DNA of 64,000 nt. Origin: Amblyomma americanum. Lineage: Eukaryota > Arthropoda > Arachnida > Ixodida > Ixodidae. Below, piece after piece: positions 43,319 to 58,120 of this stretch. Position 1 is the stretch's first letter; every line of letters begins with the position of its first letter. Location: the NCBI RefSeq assembly GCF_052857255.1, contig NC_135497.1:543668207-543732206 (forward strand), given 5' to 3'. The notes beneath the pieces were generated by a model that saw only the letters and a program-made list of their open reading frames with translations, had not been told where the DNA came from and ran no database searches. A program made the position numbers and the translations under genes.

Positions 43319-44972
43319 GCTGGTTTGTTTCTTGAGTAGATTTACACAGAGCTTGCTTCTGCTTTGGACGCTGTATTTTTCGACGCATACAAAAAAAAAA
43401 ACGCGAAAAAGAATTAAATCTTTATTCAATGATCGGGGATGCTGAGGGCCGTGAACAAAAAGCCTCTTAATGTTCTTGACTAGGTTCATGGCTCCTTATT
43501 TGATGGCAGCAGGGCATATAGCAAGAGGTCGCGTTTTTGTTTGGTTATAGTGAAACAGAACAGTGCACTAAAGGTATGCACACAAATTAAACTTCACATA
43601 TTCCAAGACAGAAAATACAGTTCAGTGACGATACGATTATATGCATGCACAAAAAAACTGCATTGCTTAACACAAGTATTTATGAGATTATGGGATGACA
43701 AGCAAATGAATGATCAAATGTCTCTTTAATGAATTGCATTACAAGGAGAACAAATCCCAATTCTTGGGAGACGTAGAACACTGGGAAAACTGTAAGTGCG
43801 ATATAGCAGGCACAAATACTGTAAGTTAATTTGTTGGCATGAAAAAAAATCGCCACCACGAACATGCTCAAATGCATCCTTCATCGTGCACACGAGGATT
43901 ACAAAGCGAACTCTAGGTAAGGCTCGTGCATCGTTTGCAGTGTCTTTCGATGACATGATAACGTTTTGTTCGGATGTGTCGCGAAATATTTTACCCCGTA
44001 GCACCAGATAGCCGCTCATGTTGCTGGCATTCCGGTGCAGCAAAGGAAACCGAAGCGAAGGCGTCTCTGCTGCCAAGCAGAGGTTGGCGTCCGCCTCGTA
44101 TAGTACCGCTTTCGTTCTGCCAATCTGGACGCCGATCACGGCAAAGGCGGTCGCGAAGGACAGCTGCGTCACTATAGAACGGACAAATTTTCTTCAGCGC
44201 TGGTGGGCGCCATTGCTTTGACCCCGCGCACTTGCTATTTTTCTGCTCTGATGGCAAGCTCCTCGAGCCCCTGCCGTCGTTCTGCGCTTGCGCCCGTAAA
44301 ACTGCGCTGACTTTAAACCGCGTCACTTATCGATTACAGGGCGCGTGGGCGCTTGCTCGGCTGTGAGCAGCTGTTGATGGGGGTGGGTGAGTGATACTAT
44401 ACGGTAATTGCGACTAAGCGAAGCGCTTTGCGCATGACGCTATGCTACGCTATCGATTATTGTCAAACTACCTCCATTGGTTGGTCGAAAACGTGCCCCC
44501 AGTCTTGGTATGCACATAAAATGCATGTAGAAAGGTTTCCAGTCTGCTCTGGTTTAAGCAGTAGCCAGTGGGTTAGCCAATGTGTCTCTATTTCGTACTT
44601 ATACTTTTTCCCGTCAGTTTTCTCATCCCCAATATACGCTAGTAGGGAACCTTGGCAGCCGCAGTGACTGCTCACCTTTGTACATTTAAGTTGCATATAA
44701 AAATGTGCATTCGCGGTAACTCGTAAGCTGCCTCTGCGCGCTTGCTTGTGTTTTCGCGTTGGTCCTCGCTTGTGGTCAGACGAAGAGTCTACTCTGTAAG
44801 GTTCGCTGTGAAGGAGTCGTGAGCTCGATTTCGCTGCAGATCTGGGCAGCTTATGCCATCACCTCCCCACAAGCACTGACCTGGCTTCCGAGTTAAGTTC
44901 GCGTTGAAATCACAGCGACTGTTCGAAGCTTTGCGCGCTCAAGCTGGCGAGTGTGTGGCTCATTTCAGCAAC
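43319..44972. other. Unassigned, one 148-codon minus-strand frame
   Basis: A minus-strand frame at 44172-43726 (TQLSFATAFAVIGVQIG near its start) and an overlapping one at 44326-43991 match nothing I know. The GC-rich part (43990-44330) would be the coding candidate; the AT-rich remainder is not. No splice sites are convincing. The rest holds no features. Confidence 0.25.
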
Positions 44973-45069
44973 ATGCAGAGGAGAGGCATTCTGCGGCCAG
45001 ACTGCACCTAGCTCAGCGATTCCGAGGACGACTTCCAGTTCGTCCGGAGGGACTACGTTGAGCATCAAG
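44973..45069 (+). pseudogene. Possible first-exon remnant with in-frame TAG
   Basis: ATG at 44973 opens a 97 bp coding-like stretch (MQRRGILRPDCT, stop, LSDSEDDFQFVRRDYVEHQ) that ends at a donor GTACAG (45070). TAG at 45009-45011 interrupts it at codon 13. An acidic SDSEDD segment followed by an amphipathic stretch is typical of first exons, but I cannot name the family and saw no second exon. Confidence 0.3.
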
Positions 45070-48000
45070 GTACAGACCCTTGCGTGTTTTGATCGTGTGG
45101 CATGCAGGGCTAGTCAGGCAGGGTCTGAGGGTGTGTCCCGAAACATTCGGCTCCTTCCTTAGTTAATTCCCACCCGGCGTGTGTGCTGAGACACCTGCCA
45201 GTTCTTACGCGTCGGTAACACTGACTGTCCTGGAAGGAATATGCACCCAGTGCACGGGAGGGGGCATCAACGTAGGCTTACTGGCATGGAAGGCGCGCAC
45301 GCATCGAGTTGGCCTTTCAGATTAGCCGCATGCTCATATATGGAGCACGTGGATAATATGCACTGTAAAAAAATTCCGTACCTGTAACGTAGACTATGTA
45401 CGTTTTACAAATGGAACCACTTCTGTTTTGAATGAAACGTAGGGAATGACCGTACTTCAGTCCAGCATTGAAGGAAACGTCTGTGTTCCTCCGTAGTCGT
45501 TGCAGGGAAAAATTTTAAACATTGAATTTTAGGGATCAAAAGTTAACACGACAGGACGGTTGACCCCATAGGCTATGTGTGCCAGCAAACTCACTAATAA
45601 CTTGCTTAAAGGCAGCAAAAACAGAAGATGTTTATAATGTGACGCCACGTTTACATGATGAACCGTTGGCCCGCGGACTATAGGCGTCACATGACGTCCC
45701 ATTTTTGATCTGTCTGGTATACTCTTAGCCATCAATGTCCGCAAACTAGCATGGCAGATGACCGTGAGCACGTCTTATGAGATTAACGCCATGTGCAAAG
45801 CTGAAGATCCGAGGAAGGGTGATAACGCATTACTTTGCTTCAAGGTTGAGTGATTGGTACAAATTGTGAGCAGCGTTAAATAACAAAGGCTGCATTTTGC
45901 TATAATGTTAAAAGCTGACTTGATGAAAAAATGGTTTCTCCACGTTGCTAGCCACATGAGAGTAACGTTTAAAAAAATGTTACTGCAACATTTGCTTTCT
46001 GTTAGAATTGCTGCGTAATGAGGTCAACTGTTAGAGAACATTTAGACACACAATGGTTGGACAACTTCTCCAAATTGAAATTGAACCCCAGCTGAAAGTA
46101 CATTGCAAACATAATGAAAGTCCACAAGTTGAAAGCCGAATTTCCATCTGCCGTTTGGTAAGGAAACGACGCGCTGAGAAAACCAAAAGCATGGGCAAAC
46201 AAATCTGAGAATGCACTGCAATGTAGCAGTTCTACACAATCATAAATCAAAAACGCCAACTCCTTCATGGATAAAAAAAGCACAGACAACAAAATATTGC
46301 TCATTATGATGTTTAATTTAGTAGGTACCTGTTGCTATCCATTCAGGCCTGCTCTTCTTGAAGAGAAATGAAACGCCACCAAAAAGCAGCGAGCAGCCAT
46401 AATTGCTGCAGTGAAAAGGAGGATGTGCACCATCGATGCTGTTCCCCCATCCTGAGTAGGAAATTATTGCATTTTTTTTCTGGAAATACTCAGAAAGCAC
46501 GAATTTTCTATCCATCGTTTACTTAGCTTGCACTGACACAACCCATTGTGTACTCGGCAGCTTTGACAAACAAGCGTGCCAGCCGATAGGCACCGAAGAC
46601 TGTAGAACCATGCTAACTTACAAAAGATGAATGATCAGAAAAAAAAAGCTGGCAAAAAATGAGGAATTCCTTATTTATACTAAATTTTATACAATACTAA
46701 GAATGTGGCTAAAATATGGCATGAACATTCTTTTTTTCTGTTCACTTACAAACTTTCTAGCCTGTGCTAACTAATTACTGCGGTGTAAATAATGAAACAT
46801 GCTAGCACTGTACAATATGCTGTAACACTTATGAAATACTCCCCCTACAAGACTACAGCATGCCTCTTACATGCGGTAAAGTTTATATCTGCCAAACTAG
46901 CTAGTCTCCAAGATGAGACACCAAGCCTCTGACATCTGGCGATGTGTAGCTCCCATGTAGTTAGAGTGATTGGAGATGCTTCTTTTTAATGGCATTTCAG
47001 TTAATGGGCGTGGAAGAGCCTGGTATGAAGGGGAACAACTAGACACCATCTTTTTAAGTAACATCGCAATAAGCAACGTGCCTTAGCTTTCCTTCTGTTC
47101 AAAAAGGAGTTACATTTTCTATGTTCTGTGTTCACATAACTGCTTGCATGTGACATTTTGTCTTGCTGGGAGGTGCTTTCCCCTGTTAAACTACAGTTCT
47201 AACACTGGCCTTAGTCCTCTGCGCCTTCTTAATTTTTTGCTAGTGTTCACCCTATGTCGCGTAAAAACTCACGCAGATCTCTACTTTTCTACTTTCCCAA
47301 CTGTCACATCTTCTCTGCCTTTTTCGTGTCCATCACTGCATCCGATGCCTTCAGGACTGCTGTGCATAATCATTTTAATTAATCTGCCTACACATGTATT
47401 TATGTTAGTCATTCACTCCTCTCTACGATGCCGATCGGCCCTGAGAGTAAATAAGTGAAATGTAGTCTAATCTAGGTCTGAGCAATCACGCATTATGTTC
47501 AGTTTATTTTACCATGTTGACCAGTAGAGTGGAGGGCAAAACCTGCTAATTGGAGCTGGGCATGCCTCTTGCCCCTACACTGGAAAGCAGCAGGCACTAT
47601 GGCATACGTAAGCACTAATGACAGCAGAACATGACAAGTGTGAAGTAATTCAGTAACGTTCCTTGTGTTTACTACAGTGCATACTCGCTGCTCAGTAATT
47701 TATTACCTCATTAGACATTCCGCATGGAGAGTGTACAATGATCTGTTTTATTTGAACATGGCACCACAGTACAATGACAATCATTAACCTTGTGCCAACA
47801 CAACAGCAAAAAAAACTTCTGCCCAATAAATGCATTGCTTACAGTGCAACCAAGAGACACGAATGTGCCACCACGGCACATGTTTAGAAAATAAGCTCAA
47901 AATATTAGTGACAATAAATTTGAGCAGACAGCAATTCTCCACACCCCCTTGCTTAAAAAAATTTACAAAGGTTGCTCCTCCGACGGTACGTTTGGACGAT

Positions 48001-48314
48001 GCGGCTGTAACATTAGCGACAGTTCAACTACGTGCGAAATTCAGATATAAATAATTAACGCCAAATCACGCGGTTTACTGCGAGGCGCCAGGGCGCGGGC
48101 AAACAGTAATCTTCTTCAGGTATACAGTGGTGCCACGCCCTGAGGGCCGCTGCTCGTCGAATTCCATTCATGGCCACGTTCACATCCAACAAACTTGTCA
48201 CAAACATCACACAGGTGTTTAACATGATGCAGCAGCAGCTAATCATTGCTGTTGGCCAGTGCTGAATTTTTTCGCTTGATAAACGGAATCATCCACCGAA
48301 ACGTGCGTCGACTG
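45070..48314. other. Unassigned 3.2 kb
   Basis: AT-rich; frames up to 104 codons with no domain, no promoter and no recognisable repeat. Short T or A runs only. Confidence 0.35.
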
Positions 48315-48401
48315 TTACTCGCCATATTCTTGCAGTCCCACGAGGAAGAGCAGCTTTTCCTTCGGCTTCAAGTCTGCTCTTTCGTGCAGGGCCACTTGCA
48401 T
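48315..48401 (-). CDS. Candidate short first exon
   Basis: The minus-strand ATG at 48401 (A at -3) opens 28 codons, MQVALHERADLKPKEKLLFL and then VGLQEYGE, before TAA or a possible donor GTAACA (48319-48314). The segment is helical and charged, recalling the start of SANT/Myb-like modules, which is speculation. The upstream DNA (48402-48700) is GC-richer and TATA-less. There is no second exon in the window that I can join. Confidence 0.25.
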   Translation of the reverse strand: MQVALHERADLKPKEKLLFLVGLQEYGE

Positions 48402-48792
48402 TGTAACGCGTATTCTGCATGATCGTTTTACTACGCACCGATGCCGCACGGGACAGCAAGATGTACACTCCACTGCAGCGTTCGGGCTACACACATACAC
48501 ACACATAGTAAAGACACACAACGCGCAGGATGCACGCAGCGAACACGGAAGAACAAAAACCCATTCCAAAGCGCCCGTTCATTCAACTCCACAATGCGCT
48601 AACGGCGCACATGTTTCCGACTGCGGGCTTGGCTAGCGCTTCGACTTCGCCATGACTAGCCATGGCCAAGCTGCGCTGCAGCTGGTGGTAATAACGTTCA
48701 TGCAACGAAAAGAAAAAACTTAATATATCAAACCATTCAGGTTGTCAGCTAAAAAAGCTACCGTAGAATTAAATACACCTTATATGCTTTTG

Positions 48793-50628
<1,836 letters not shown>

Positions 50629-50755
50629 GTCATCATCAGCAGCAGCCTGACTACATTCACTGCAGGACAAAGGCATCTCCCATACCTCTCCAATTAATCA
50701 TGTCCTGTGGCCACCTTATCCTCAAAAACATCTTTATCTTATCCACTTAGTTATC
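50629..50755 (-). mobile_element. RTE-type LINE 3' tail fragment
   Basis: The same tail as at 23310-23520: CATCATCAGCAGCAGCCTGA, ACTGCAGGACAAAGGC, CTCTCCAATTAATCATGTCC on the plus strand, i.e. the LINE runs on the minus strand. Only the final ~125 bp survive. Confidence 0.6.
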
Positions 50756-51323
50756 ATGCTATCTCTCAAGGTGCACCACACCATGAGAAACTTCATGCAC
50801 AGTGCAGATATTGACTGATATTTAATGTGTTCAGGAACTTCGAAGTGCCAGGGGATAGGTTGATGGCAAACAAGTGCCACATCATGATGAATGGTGTGAG
50901 TTACTTCTTAGTACTTTGACATAAAAGTGCGTCGAGGGCGGATCACTGTTTAGAGTGAAGCCACCAGTCAGTCCAATGCCAGGGAGAAGGAAGCTAGAGT
51001 AACTTCACTTTGCTGTCTTCCCAGCATGCCTCAGGCGTCCATGGTGGATGAAGTGAAAAGCCGCCAGCTTTCCCTCTAGGGTACCCAAAGGAACTCTATG
51101 CCCAAACACTACTGCGACTCCTGCCGAATCAGATGTTTAATAGGACATGCTGAGAAGCAGACAATGAGCAAGCAAATGAAACATCCCTGAGGCACGAGAC
51201 TCACTCACATTGGCGGGATTTGAAGACACAAGCTACTTTTCCAAGCTTTGCAACCAAGAAAGCAGAGCACCAGCCCTGGCCATAGCGTATACCCATTTGA
51301 TGGACAGCTGGGTGAGTGGAGTG
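50756..51323. other. Unassigned
   Basis: No feature recognised. Confidence 0.3.
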
Positions 51324-51505
51324 CAGAAGCGGTAGCCTAATGGCCGGGGCACCCGCCTCGCATTTGGAAGGTGCTGGCCTCAAGCAGCAGTGTGGGCGGG
51401 TACCCACCAGTTTTCTAATGGGTACAAGGTTTCCCCTGACGTGGTGCGCGGCTCTTTTGGGGTGAAAGCTTTGGGAAAAGGGTCTTAGGCCAACTCAAGC
51501 TCAGC
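51324..51505 (+). mobile_element. tRNA-headed SINE, third type
   Basis: Box A GGTAGCCTAATGG (51331-51343), the CACCCGCCTCGCAT block, a degenerate box B (about 51372), then GGGTACCCACC, GGGTACAAGGTTTCCC and GACGTGGTGCGCGGCTC. The wording differs from Ruka throughout and matches a tRNA-derived tick repeat I recall. Its end near AGGCCAACTCAAGC is approximate. Confidence 0.6.
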
Positions 51506-52519
51506 GGCATATTATAATAATGTTACCTCTCTCCATGAAACTGAGGCTCGAGTACCATATGCCTCAATTGTTATAAAAGGTCCAATCGCGCCTTGTTAAT
51601 ATTGACACTTTAGTTCCCCCGTAAAAGTGTCCATAAAGCGAGTCATCCATTATAATGAATGATTAAGGAAAAAATATTTTAAAAACTTTTTATGATTACA
51701 GACTGGTTCTGTGCATAATGGCGGGTGGTGAAGTGGAAATCGAGCAATCTTAGCAGCTCAAGGTGCACTATTCTAGTCGGGATTATCTTGAAAACCTTCC
51801 GGTGCCGGTTGAATCATGTTTGAAGCACCTAGTAGTCGATGAGGCACACGGCAGTGATTCCTGATATGATGAAATGTCTCCCACTATGACTGTTCACATC
51901 CCAAAAACTCTATACTCACTAGACGAACGGGGATGATTGTGGTTTTAAATCTGCCGCACAAAAAGAATGTTTTAACCAGCAACTTATACAATGCAGTGAA
52001 TTGTAAGTTGCTTTGACCGGTCACCTTGCCACGGTAAAGCATGAACCCATGCACACACAAGGAGTCCATCACTATGGCATTTGCACATTCACACTGCCTA
52101 CCGCAGGTGTTATGCACACAATTTTAAGGAGCAGAACATCTGAACATCTCGTAGTAGTACTCGGGATTTTGTTTTCATCAAAGTCCATAATAAAGGGTCT
52201 TTGAAAGGGGCTCAAATAAAGTTGCGGTATGCCTGGGATCTTAAAGCACGCCACTTCACGAATATTGTCTAGCAAGAATTTCCTGATGTGCTTTGTAGAA
52301 GCTGAGTCATCTGTAGTCAAAATTTCAATTTCAGTGTCTTCGTACCTTTCCCTCTCCTCTCGTCACTTCTTAACACTCTTGTTTTTATGACAATACAATG
52401 CAGTGATTGAGCAAGCTATGTGCTCTCCTTGGAAGGTGTTTCAGAGCTCCTTTAACGGTTTGACAAAAATCGGGAATACCAATTGGCTCCATGCATTTTC
52501 TCCTAGTGCATTATCCGGA
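51506..52519. other. Unassigned; one minus-strand frame
   Basis: A minus-strand frame at 52320-52072 (82 codons, SASTKHIRKFLLDNIREVAC) looks protein-like but I cannot place it. 51600-51680 contains direct and inverted ATTATAATG pieces. Confidence 0.25.
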
Positions 52520-52625
52520 CAGCGAGTTTCCATATTAACAGAGCCTAAATACATTAAAAAAGTGTGTTTCCCCGGAAAACTGCGCATAATTCAAGTTGTC
52601 CATATTAACGGAGGTTGTATTAAAG
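52520..52625 (-). mobile_element. Possible pogo/Tigger-like terminal fragment
   Basis: Read on the minus strand from 52638 it begins TACAGTCGTTCCCCTTTAAT and continues with CCGTTAATATGGACAAC, the CAGTCGnnCC start and TTAAT/ATTA-rich body typical of pogo-group ends, next to a TA. No matching opposite end was found. Confidence 0.3.
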
Positions 52626-53203
52626 GGGAACGACTGTATTTCAAATTCGCTACCACTGATGTTCGTTCCGCACATTTATGGGTTCAAGGCACAAGAGAAA
52701 TAGGTGCAGCGTGGAAGCAGAATAAAAATTTTCTTTTTTGCAACATGATATCACAACGCAAGTTCATGCTGTCAGTAGGCATATACTTCTTTGGCGGACA
52801 GCCATTTTCGCGCTCCTGATTTGATGGCACAATGCTAGATGCTTCTACAATACAACCGTAAAGGCTCAGAGTGTCAAACTTCAATCTGGTTAGTTGTAAA
52901 TACAGAGGAAAAAAATGGAACAATGCAAGAAATGCACGGAGAGAAAGGCGCATACACAGCACCACTAAGCCTGCGTCTTTTCGTCCTTGCTGCGCTGTTG
53001 ATTTATCCACAATAGAAGCCGACTTGGTCCACAGACTGTTCTTTTTGATAATACTAAACACGGTAGCCCCGGTGCCGGTATAAGCGAAGGGACTCTCTGT
53101 CCCCCATGTTTTATCAGGCAGCTCTTCAGCCATTAACTGGAAGAAGAAAGGCTGGCCGGCTGGGTTTTTTCAGTATTTGTTTTCTCAAACGCTAGGTGAA
53201 CTA

Positions 53204-53488
53204 CTGCGCAAATCAGGACACAGGCAAGAAAGAGACACCAGAAAGAGATGCCCCTTTATTTCGTTTCTTTTATTCCTTTGATCAAAGTTATCTGTTAGTC
53301 TAATCTGCAATATATAGTCTGTTAACCTGATGTAGCGGCTTTTCATACCACGTGCTGGGTTCGAAGTGATAATGGGATGAGTATCATGCTTCAGCGGAAC
53401 TGTTTAAATATGTCACGTTTCCATAGAATAAACAGTTGGTAGGTGCGCATGTGGTGTCTCTTTCTTGTCTGTGTCCTGATCTGCGCAG
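53204..53488. repeat. Penelope-type end flanked by 37 bp inverted repeats
   Basis: Left arm 53204-53240 (starts CTGCGCAAATCAGGACACAG) and right arm 53452-53488 (ends GTGTCCTGATCTGCGCAG) are reverse complements with 2 mismatches in 37. The enclosed sequence carries an AATAAACAGTTGGTAGGTGC end as in Penelope-like 3' ends. It is interpreted as an element remnant with inverted flanking copies. Confidence 0.6.
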
Positions 53489-53559
53489 CCGTTCAATTCA
53501 TCATGCACCAACTCGCCCCTCAGGCCGTTATACTCAAACACTAGGCATTCAGCCAAAGG

Positions 53560-53980
53560 ACTACGTCAAAGGGGACCCAACGAGAACTTCACGACACAGA
53601 CATAGTCATAGCATCAAGCCAATGTTTGCCCGCACGAATTTCTACAAATATTCATTTTTCCGAAAACAATATCCGACTGGAATTCCCTGCCTCATGATTC
53701 ACCTCTCCTTTCTTCAAACTTTTGAGAGCCTATATGTCTGACAGTATGGTTATAAATGATGATTATTTATTAACAGTGCATAGTGTGCCTCTTTGTTTAT
53801 GTTCCTGTGTTTGGGGCATGTACTCTAACAAAGTGTATTTGCTTTGTAACCTTGTTAATTTTTTGTTATTATATTTTCTTGTTTAAATTGTAACTTCACC
53901 ATTGTTGCTGATCCTAAGGCATAATGATTACTAACAAATGTATGAAACCTCTCCTTCTTGGACCGATTCGGTCTGCAGTA

Positions 53981-54051
<71 letters not shown>

Positions 54052-54054
54052 AAT
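53560..54054 (+). mobile_element. LINE 3' end with (TAAA)n tail
   Basis: The coding remnant MFARTNFYKYSFFRKQYPTG (about 53623-53682) resembles the extreme C-terminus of CR1/Jockey-type LINE proteins. A short 3' UTR follows, ending GGTCTGCAGTA, and then ~18 TAAA units (53980-54052). The tail is the element's own terminal repeat. Confidence 0.6.
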
Positions 54055-54699
54055 AGTGCTGGTTTCAATAGAGTCCTTGATTTACACGACTTCTTGAGCC
54101 TTATCCCCGCTTTTATACTCTGTGTGGAAGATCGGTGTAGAGGTAAGTCGCGACGCCATCTGACAAGAGGGGGGGGGGCAGTCATACAGAGTGGTCACGT
54201 GATGTTCGTAGGGACGAGAACTGCTGCATAGTTCTGCAGTGACCCTGTTGTAGTCCAGACACAATTGCGCCCGATGCTTTTCTGCCGTCGGTCCATTGTC
54301 GCTCTGTCACCAAGGAGACACTCCCGCTAGCTTTACCCTGCATTTTAATATATAGTGTGCAGTGCCATGAAAGGTACGGGAGTAGTCTGCATGAAAAAAA
54401 TAAGGGATGCATGTTACTTCACGCTTGTTTTGTGGTCGTCTTGTCTAAGGCACAAGAAGTTGACAGCGTGCTGCCAGCAATAAGAATCCATTTAGTGAAG
54501 CTCATGGCAAATGTAGTGTAATACGCCAGCAGGCAAAGCATTACGTATCACTCACCACAAGGAACGCACTAAGTTTTGATCGCAGATATACGCACCACAA
54601 ACAAGATAGCCATAAGAGAAGGGAGTAATTTGGGAGTGAAAGAACAAATAGAGAAAAGAATGTGATAGCTTTGCATTAAGTAGAGGTTCTCAAAGCTGT
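54055..54699. other. Unassigned
   Basis: Contains a G9 run near 54170. No gene evidence. Confidence 0.3.
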
Positions 54700-54870
54700 T
54701 CCGTTGGTTACTAGTTGTTTTTGGAAAAACAGTAAGTAATTACCAGTAATCGATTAGAGAAAAAGTAACTTAATTACCCAGACCGTTACCACTTCAAGAA
54801 AGAATCTGATTAATTAGAAAATTACAAGTAATCAATTACCTGTAACACGTTACGTCCAACACTGGCACCG
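54700..54870. repeat. TAATTAC-rich dispersed repeat end
   Basis: Multiple GTAATTACCAGTAATCGATTA-like words and the closing CGTTACGTCCAACACTGG match a widespread animal repeat terminus ending in CCAACACTGG, possibly from an hAT-type element. No partner end was found. Confidence 0.4.
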
Positions 54871-57800
54871 GCTCCCTGTGTGTTTGAGATTGTGGTGCAC
54901 AGTGTCAAAATGTGCAATGGGGCTTTTTAATCCAACAAATCCCATCGTTGCTACGCACCCATGGCTTTTGCATTTCTCTCTTTCTCTCTCTTTCGGCATT
55001 CCGTGTAATGGTACAAAATAGCTGGCATCCATGTCAATACTCTTATGTGACCTTTTCCAATAAAAAAAATAAAAAATGTATTTGGCTTACTGTTATAAAC
55101 TTCTGCTTTTCACTAAAAAGTCAACCTCTAACTATGTGCGACCAAGTTCTTTCTTTGAGTACTATTCTCAAGTCAATCAACTCTATCGTAAGGTGCTAAC
55201 TGCGTGAGGTGATAATTGCAACAGTGAGCTGAGGGCCGCTGAACCTCTAAGGTTCTCGATTTGCAGAAAACTTCGTCCATCGCCCGAAAACGGCTCGTGA
55301 AAGTAGCCTACAGAAAAAGGTGTTGCGGGTACATACGTGACTTCTCATCTAGTTTATATCATAACTGCTTGCGCTGGCGCACGCATGCGCACCAAGCATG
55401 GGCTCCAGCAATCAGGAGCATGCCACTGACGGATGCACGATAACACACTCACTCTCTTACATATAGAGTGCGCCATAGGTACTTCGTTTAATAAAGACAT
55501 TGGTTCATTGTTTCCTTGCTGCATCCACGTTTCACTTTAGCAAGCCCAGCAATGATATTTATTTTGGAAGTAAATTTTTTTTTGCGTGGTTTATGTAATG
55601 AAGCTGCCAACATGCATGTACAATTTACTGAAAGTTTGGTAGGAGATGTGCAACCTTAAAAGGCGGCGCATTTCTCATTTGTTGCATGTCCCAGCATCTC
55701 ATAAATGTAAATATGCACCACTGTGCAATGGACTAGTGCAAGTCTAATTGTCTGATAACACAAGATGACTGAACACTGAAGCATCCCCAATCGAGAAACA
55801 CTGCTGAAAGCACCACTCTGCTGCCAAGTTTCACTTCGTGTGGGTGTGCAAGCGGCAGTGGCAGAGTTATGAAATGGCGGTCATCACTGTACGGCACGTG
55901 ACGAGAAACATCTCTTCATGCTGTTACCGCTCCAGTGAAATCAAATGAGCTTTTTTCTGCCGACGTACAACATTTTCATTTTGATTGTTTTCATCTGTTT
56001 TTACTCAAAAGGGATCTTTTATTTTTCTTTTGCTTGCCCTTTGCTTTAGGTTGTTAATAGAGGATCTTATGTTCCTTATGCCAACCACATACCGTAGTAA
56101 CATTCCCTTGTCATTTGGAGCACGGTTTCACTCGATACCACAGAACATAAAAAAATTAATGACAAAAATTTGATATTTCTGACAGTGAGTGAGCAGGGCA
56201 GCAGGAAGAGAAAAAAATATTTTCACCTCTGTAGGCATATGTAGGGTACAAATTCAAGCATAGAGCCCAGCCTGCTGCTCCCAAGTCCACTCCAAATGCT
56301 GCCTGATCTGTAATGCAGTACACATTGCCATGTGACTATAAACAGACGTGGCTGATTTCATGATGCGTGTCTTTAAACAAAACACCCAGCAGTTGTAAAA
56401 GTGGTCATACCGAACAAGGGTCATGCTTGTGGAACAAGGGTTCTCAATGTGCTGTGGAACCCTGTGTCCAGACTTCATTCCTTCCTGACACGGAAAAAAA
56501 AAATCATGCAGACACGGAGGACAAAAATACCCATATGCATTTAGTAACAACTGGATGAATGGTGAAATATCCTGCTATGAGGAATTATATAATAAATCAG
56601 TCCCGAAATAAAGTGGCTAAAGAGTGCAGAGAAAGGAGAGAGATCCCGGCAACCAAAAAAGTACTTCAAGGAGCCCATTTTTCGAGCCCTTGCTGTAAAG
56701 AAACCTGAGTCAAGCTTGTTTTATATGGCGCACTCTATGCTTATGAATCAAGTGTACAATTGCCAAGGCCTAAATATTGCATTCATTCCGAACCTGGCAA
56801 GAAATTACACAGGCAGAATGGTGTTTCCCCAACGTCTCTCTGCAAATCGTGTAGCTGAAAAATCTCAGAATGATTTTAAAACAGCAGGAAACTAGAAAAT
56901 GCATAGATAAAAATACAAACTGTTCAAACCAGGGCCACAGCCTGAACATGTGGAAACCATGAGAGTATGCATATCATTATACCAATCACAGCTCACTGTG
57001 GTCAAGTAAAATCGAGCAGGGAATCGAGCTGGGAGCTGGGAACTCACTGCCTCTGCACAGGAAAATAACAAAAGGAGGCAAGAAAAAAGGACACTGCAGA
57101 TCACTGTAATGCTACAACTGCAGCTAGTTTACACAGATAAATTCAACAACCTCACTCTCAGAATGAGTCAAACAAGTGAGGGATCCTGCAGCAGCCGAAA
57201 AACAAGGTAAGGACAATTGGCAGCTACTGGTAAAGACATACATGAACATCTCCCGCATTAACAGGACAAGTATTCAGCAACAAACAAAAACAGTACAGTG
57301 GATCCATCGATACATTAAGTGCCGTATATGTTGCTTGCATGGAATTACACTGGAAAGTGATTTTAGCAGCAGCTGCCTTGATGCTTGACGGCCACGTGAC
57401 GCCCATGCTGCGGCCGCTAGCTTCCTCGCACTGTCTGTTATTAGTGGATGCATTATTTTTCCTGAAAATCTTTCCCACAGCTTCCTCAAATGCATTGGAG
57501 CATGCAGAACAAATGTTGAGAAACTGTGGTAGGGATAGGCATCCCAAATGTTAAATAGAGGTGTTTAAAGAAGCTCAAGGAATTATACCTAAGCAGTTAC
57601 TTCGGTTGTAAAATCACATACTTCCAGGGACAACAAATCTAATGCCAGCTGAAGGCCAATGAAGTCGTCTCAGTATGTAAGATGACTTTCTTGTGGCGTC
57701 CATGAGTTTCTTACAAATGAGTTTCTTGGCAGTGGCAGGCCTGAGCGAGTAGCAAAAACTTCACTGCAATGTCATGCTGTACAGAAGGTTGGTGCCACTA

Positions 57801-57982
57801 CGAGGTGCGCGAGTTTTTATTTCACAATCAGGCAACTTATATTTAAACTTTGGCTCCCCGCTGGCCAGCAACCCCTTCTTTCGCCCTTCGGCAGTGCCAC
57901 AAAGAAGCTGATTTCCTGCACTGCACCACCGCGTGAAAAATAAGAAACATACGAGTGGTCCGCACAGGTAAGTGCCACCTAC
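54871..57982. other. Unassigned 3.1 kb
   Basis: No repeat family recognised. A minus-strand open stretch at 57530-57360 after AG (LNICSACSNAFEEAVGKIF) may be an exon but has no assigned family. The rest is AT-rich. Confidence 0.25.
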
Positions 57983-58120
57983 CTATAGCGAAGCCCGACG
58001 ATTTCATAGCGCAAGTCGCGTACCCCGTCTGCTGAAGCTGCGAGGAAGGCAAGAATATTCCACAGTCAACGCGTTTACGCTGGCACACAGACACAACGGC
58101 TGCGGCCAATATTTATAAAG
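57983..58120 (-). promoter_or_regulatory. Candidate TATA promoter and tiny first coding exon (minus strand)
   Basis: The minus strand reads CTTTATAAATATTGGCC (TATA box near 58117-58112). About 105 bases downstream is ATG (58007-58005), opening MKSSGFAI, followed by donor GTAGGT directly after 57983. The 5' UTR would be CpG-rich. The order of TATA, leader, ATG and donor is correct, but the exon has 25 coding bases only and no confirmed second exon. Confidence 0.25.
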
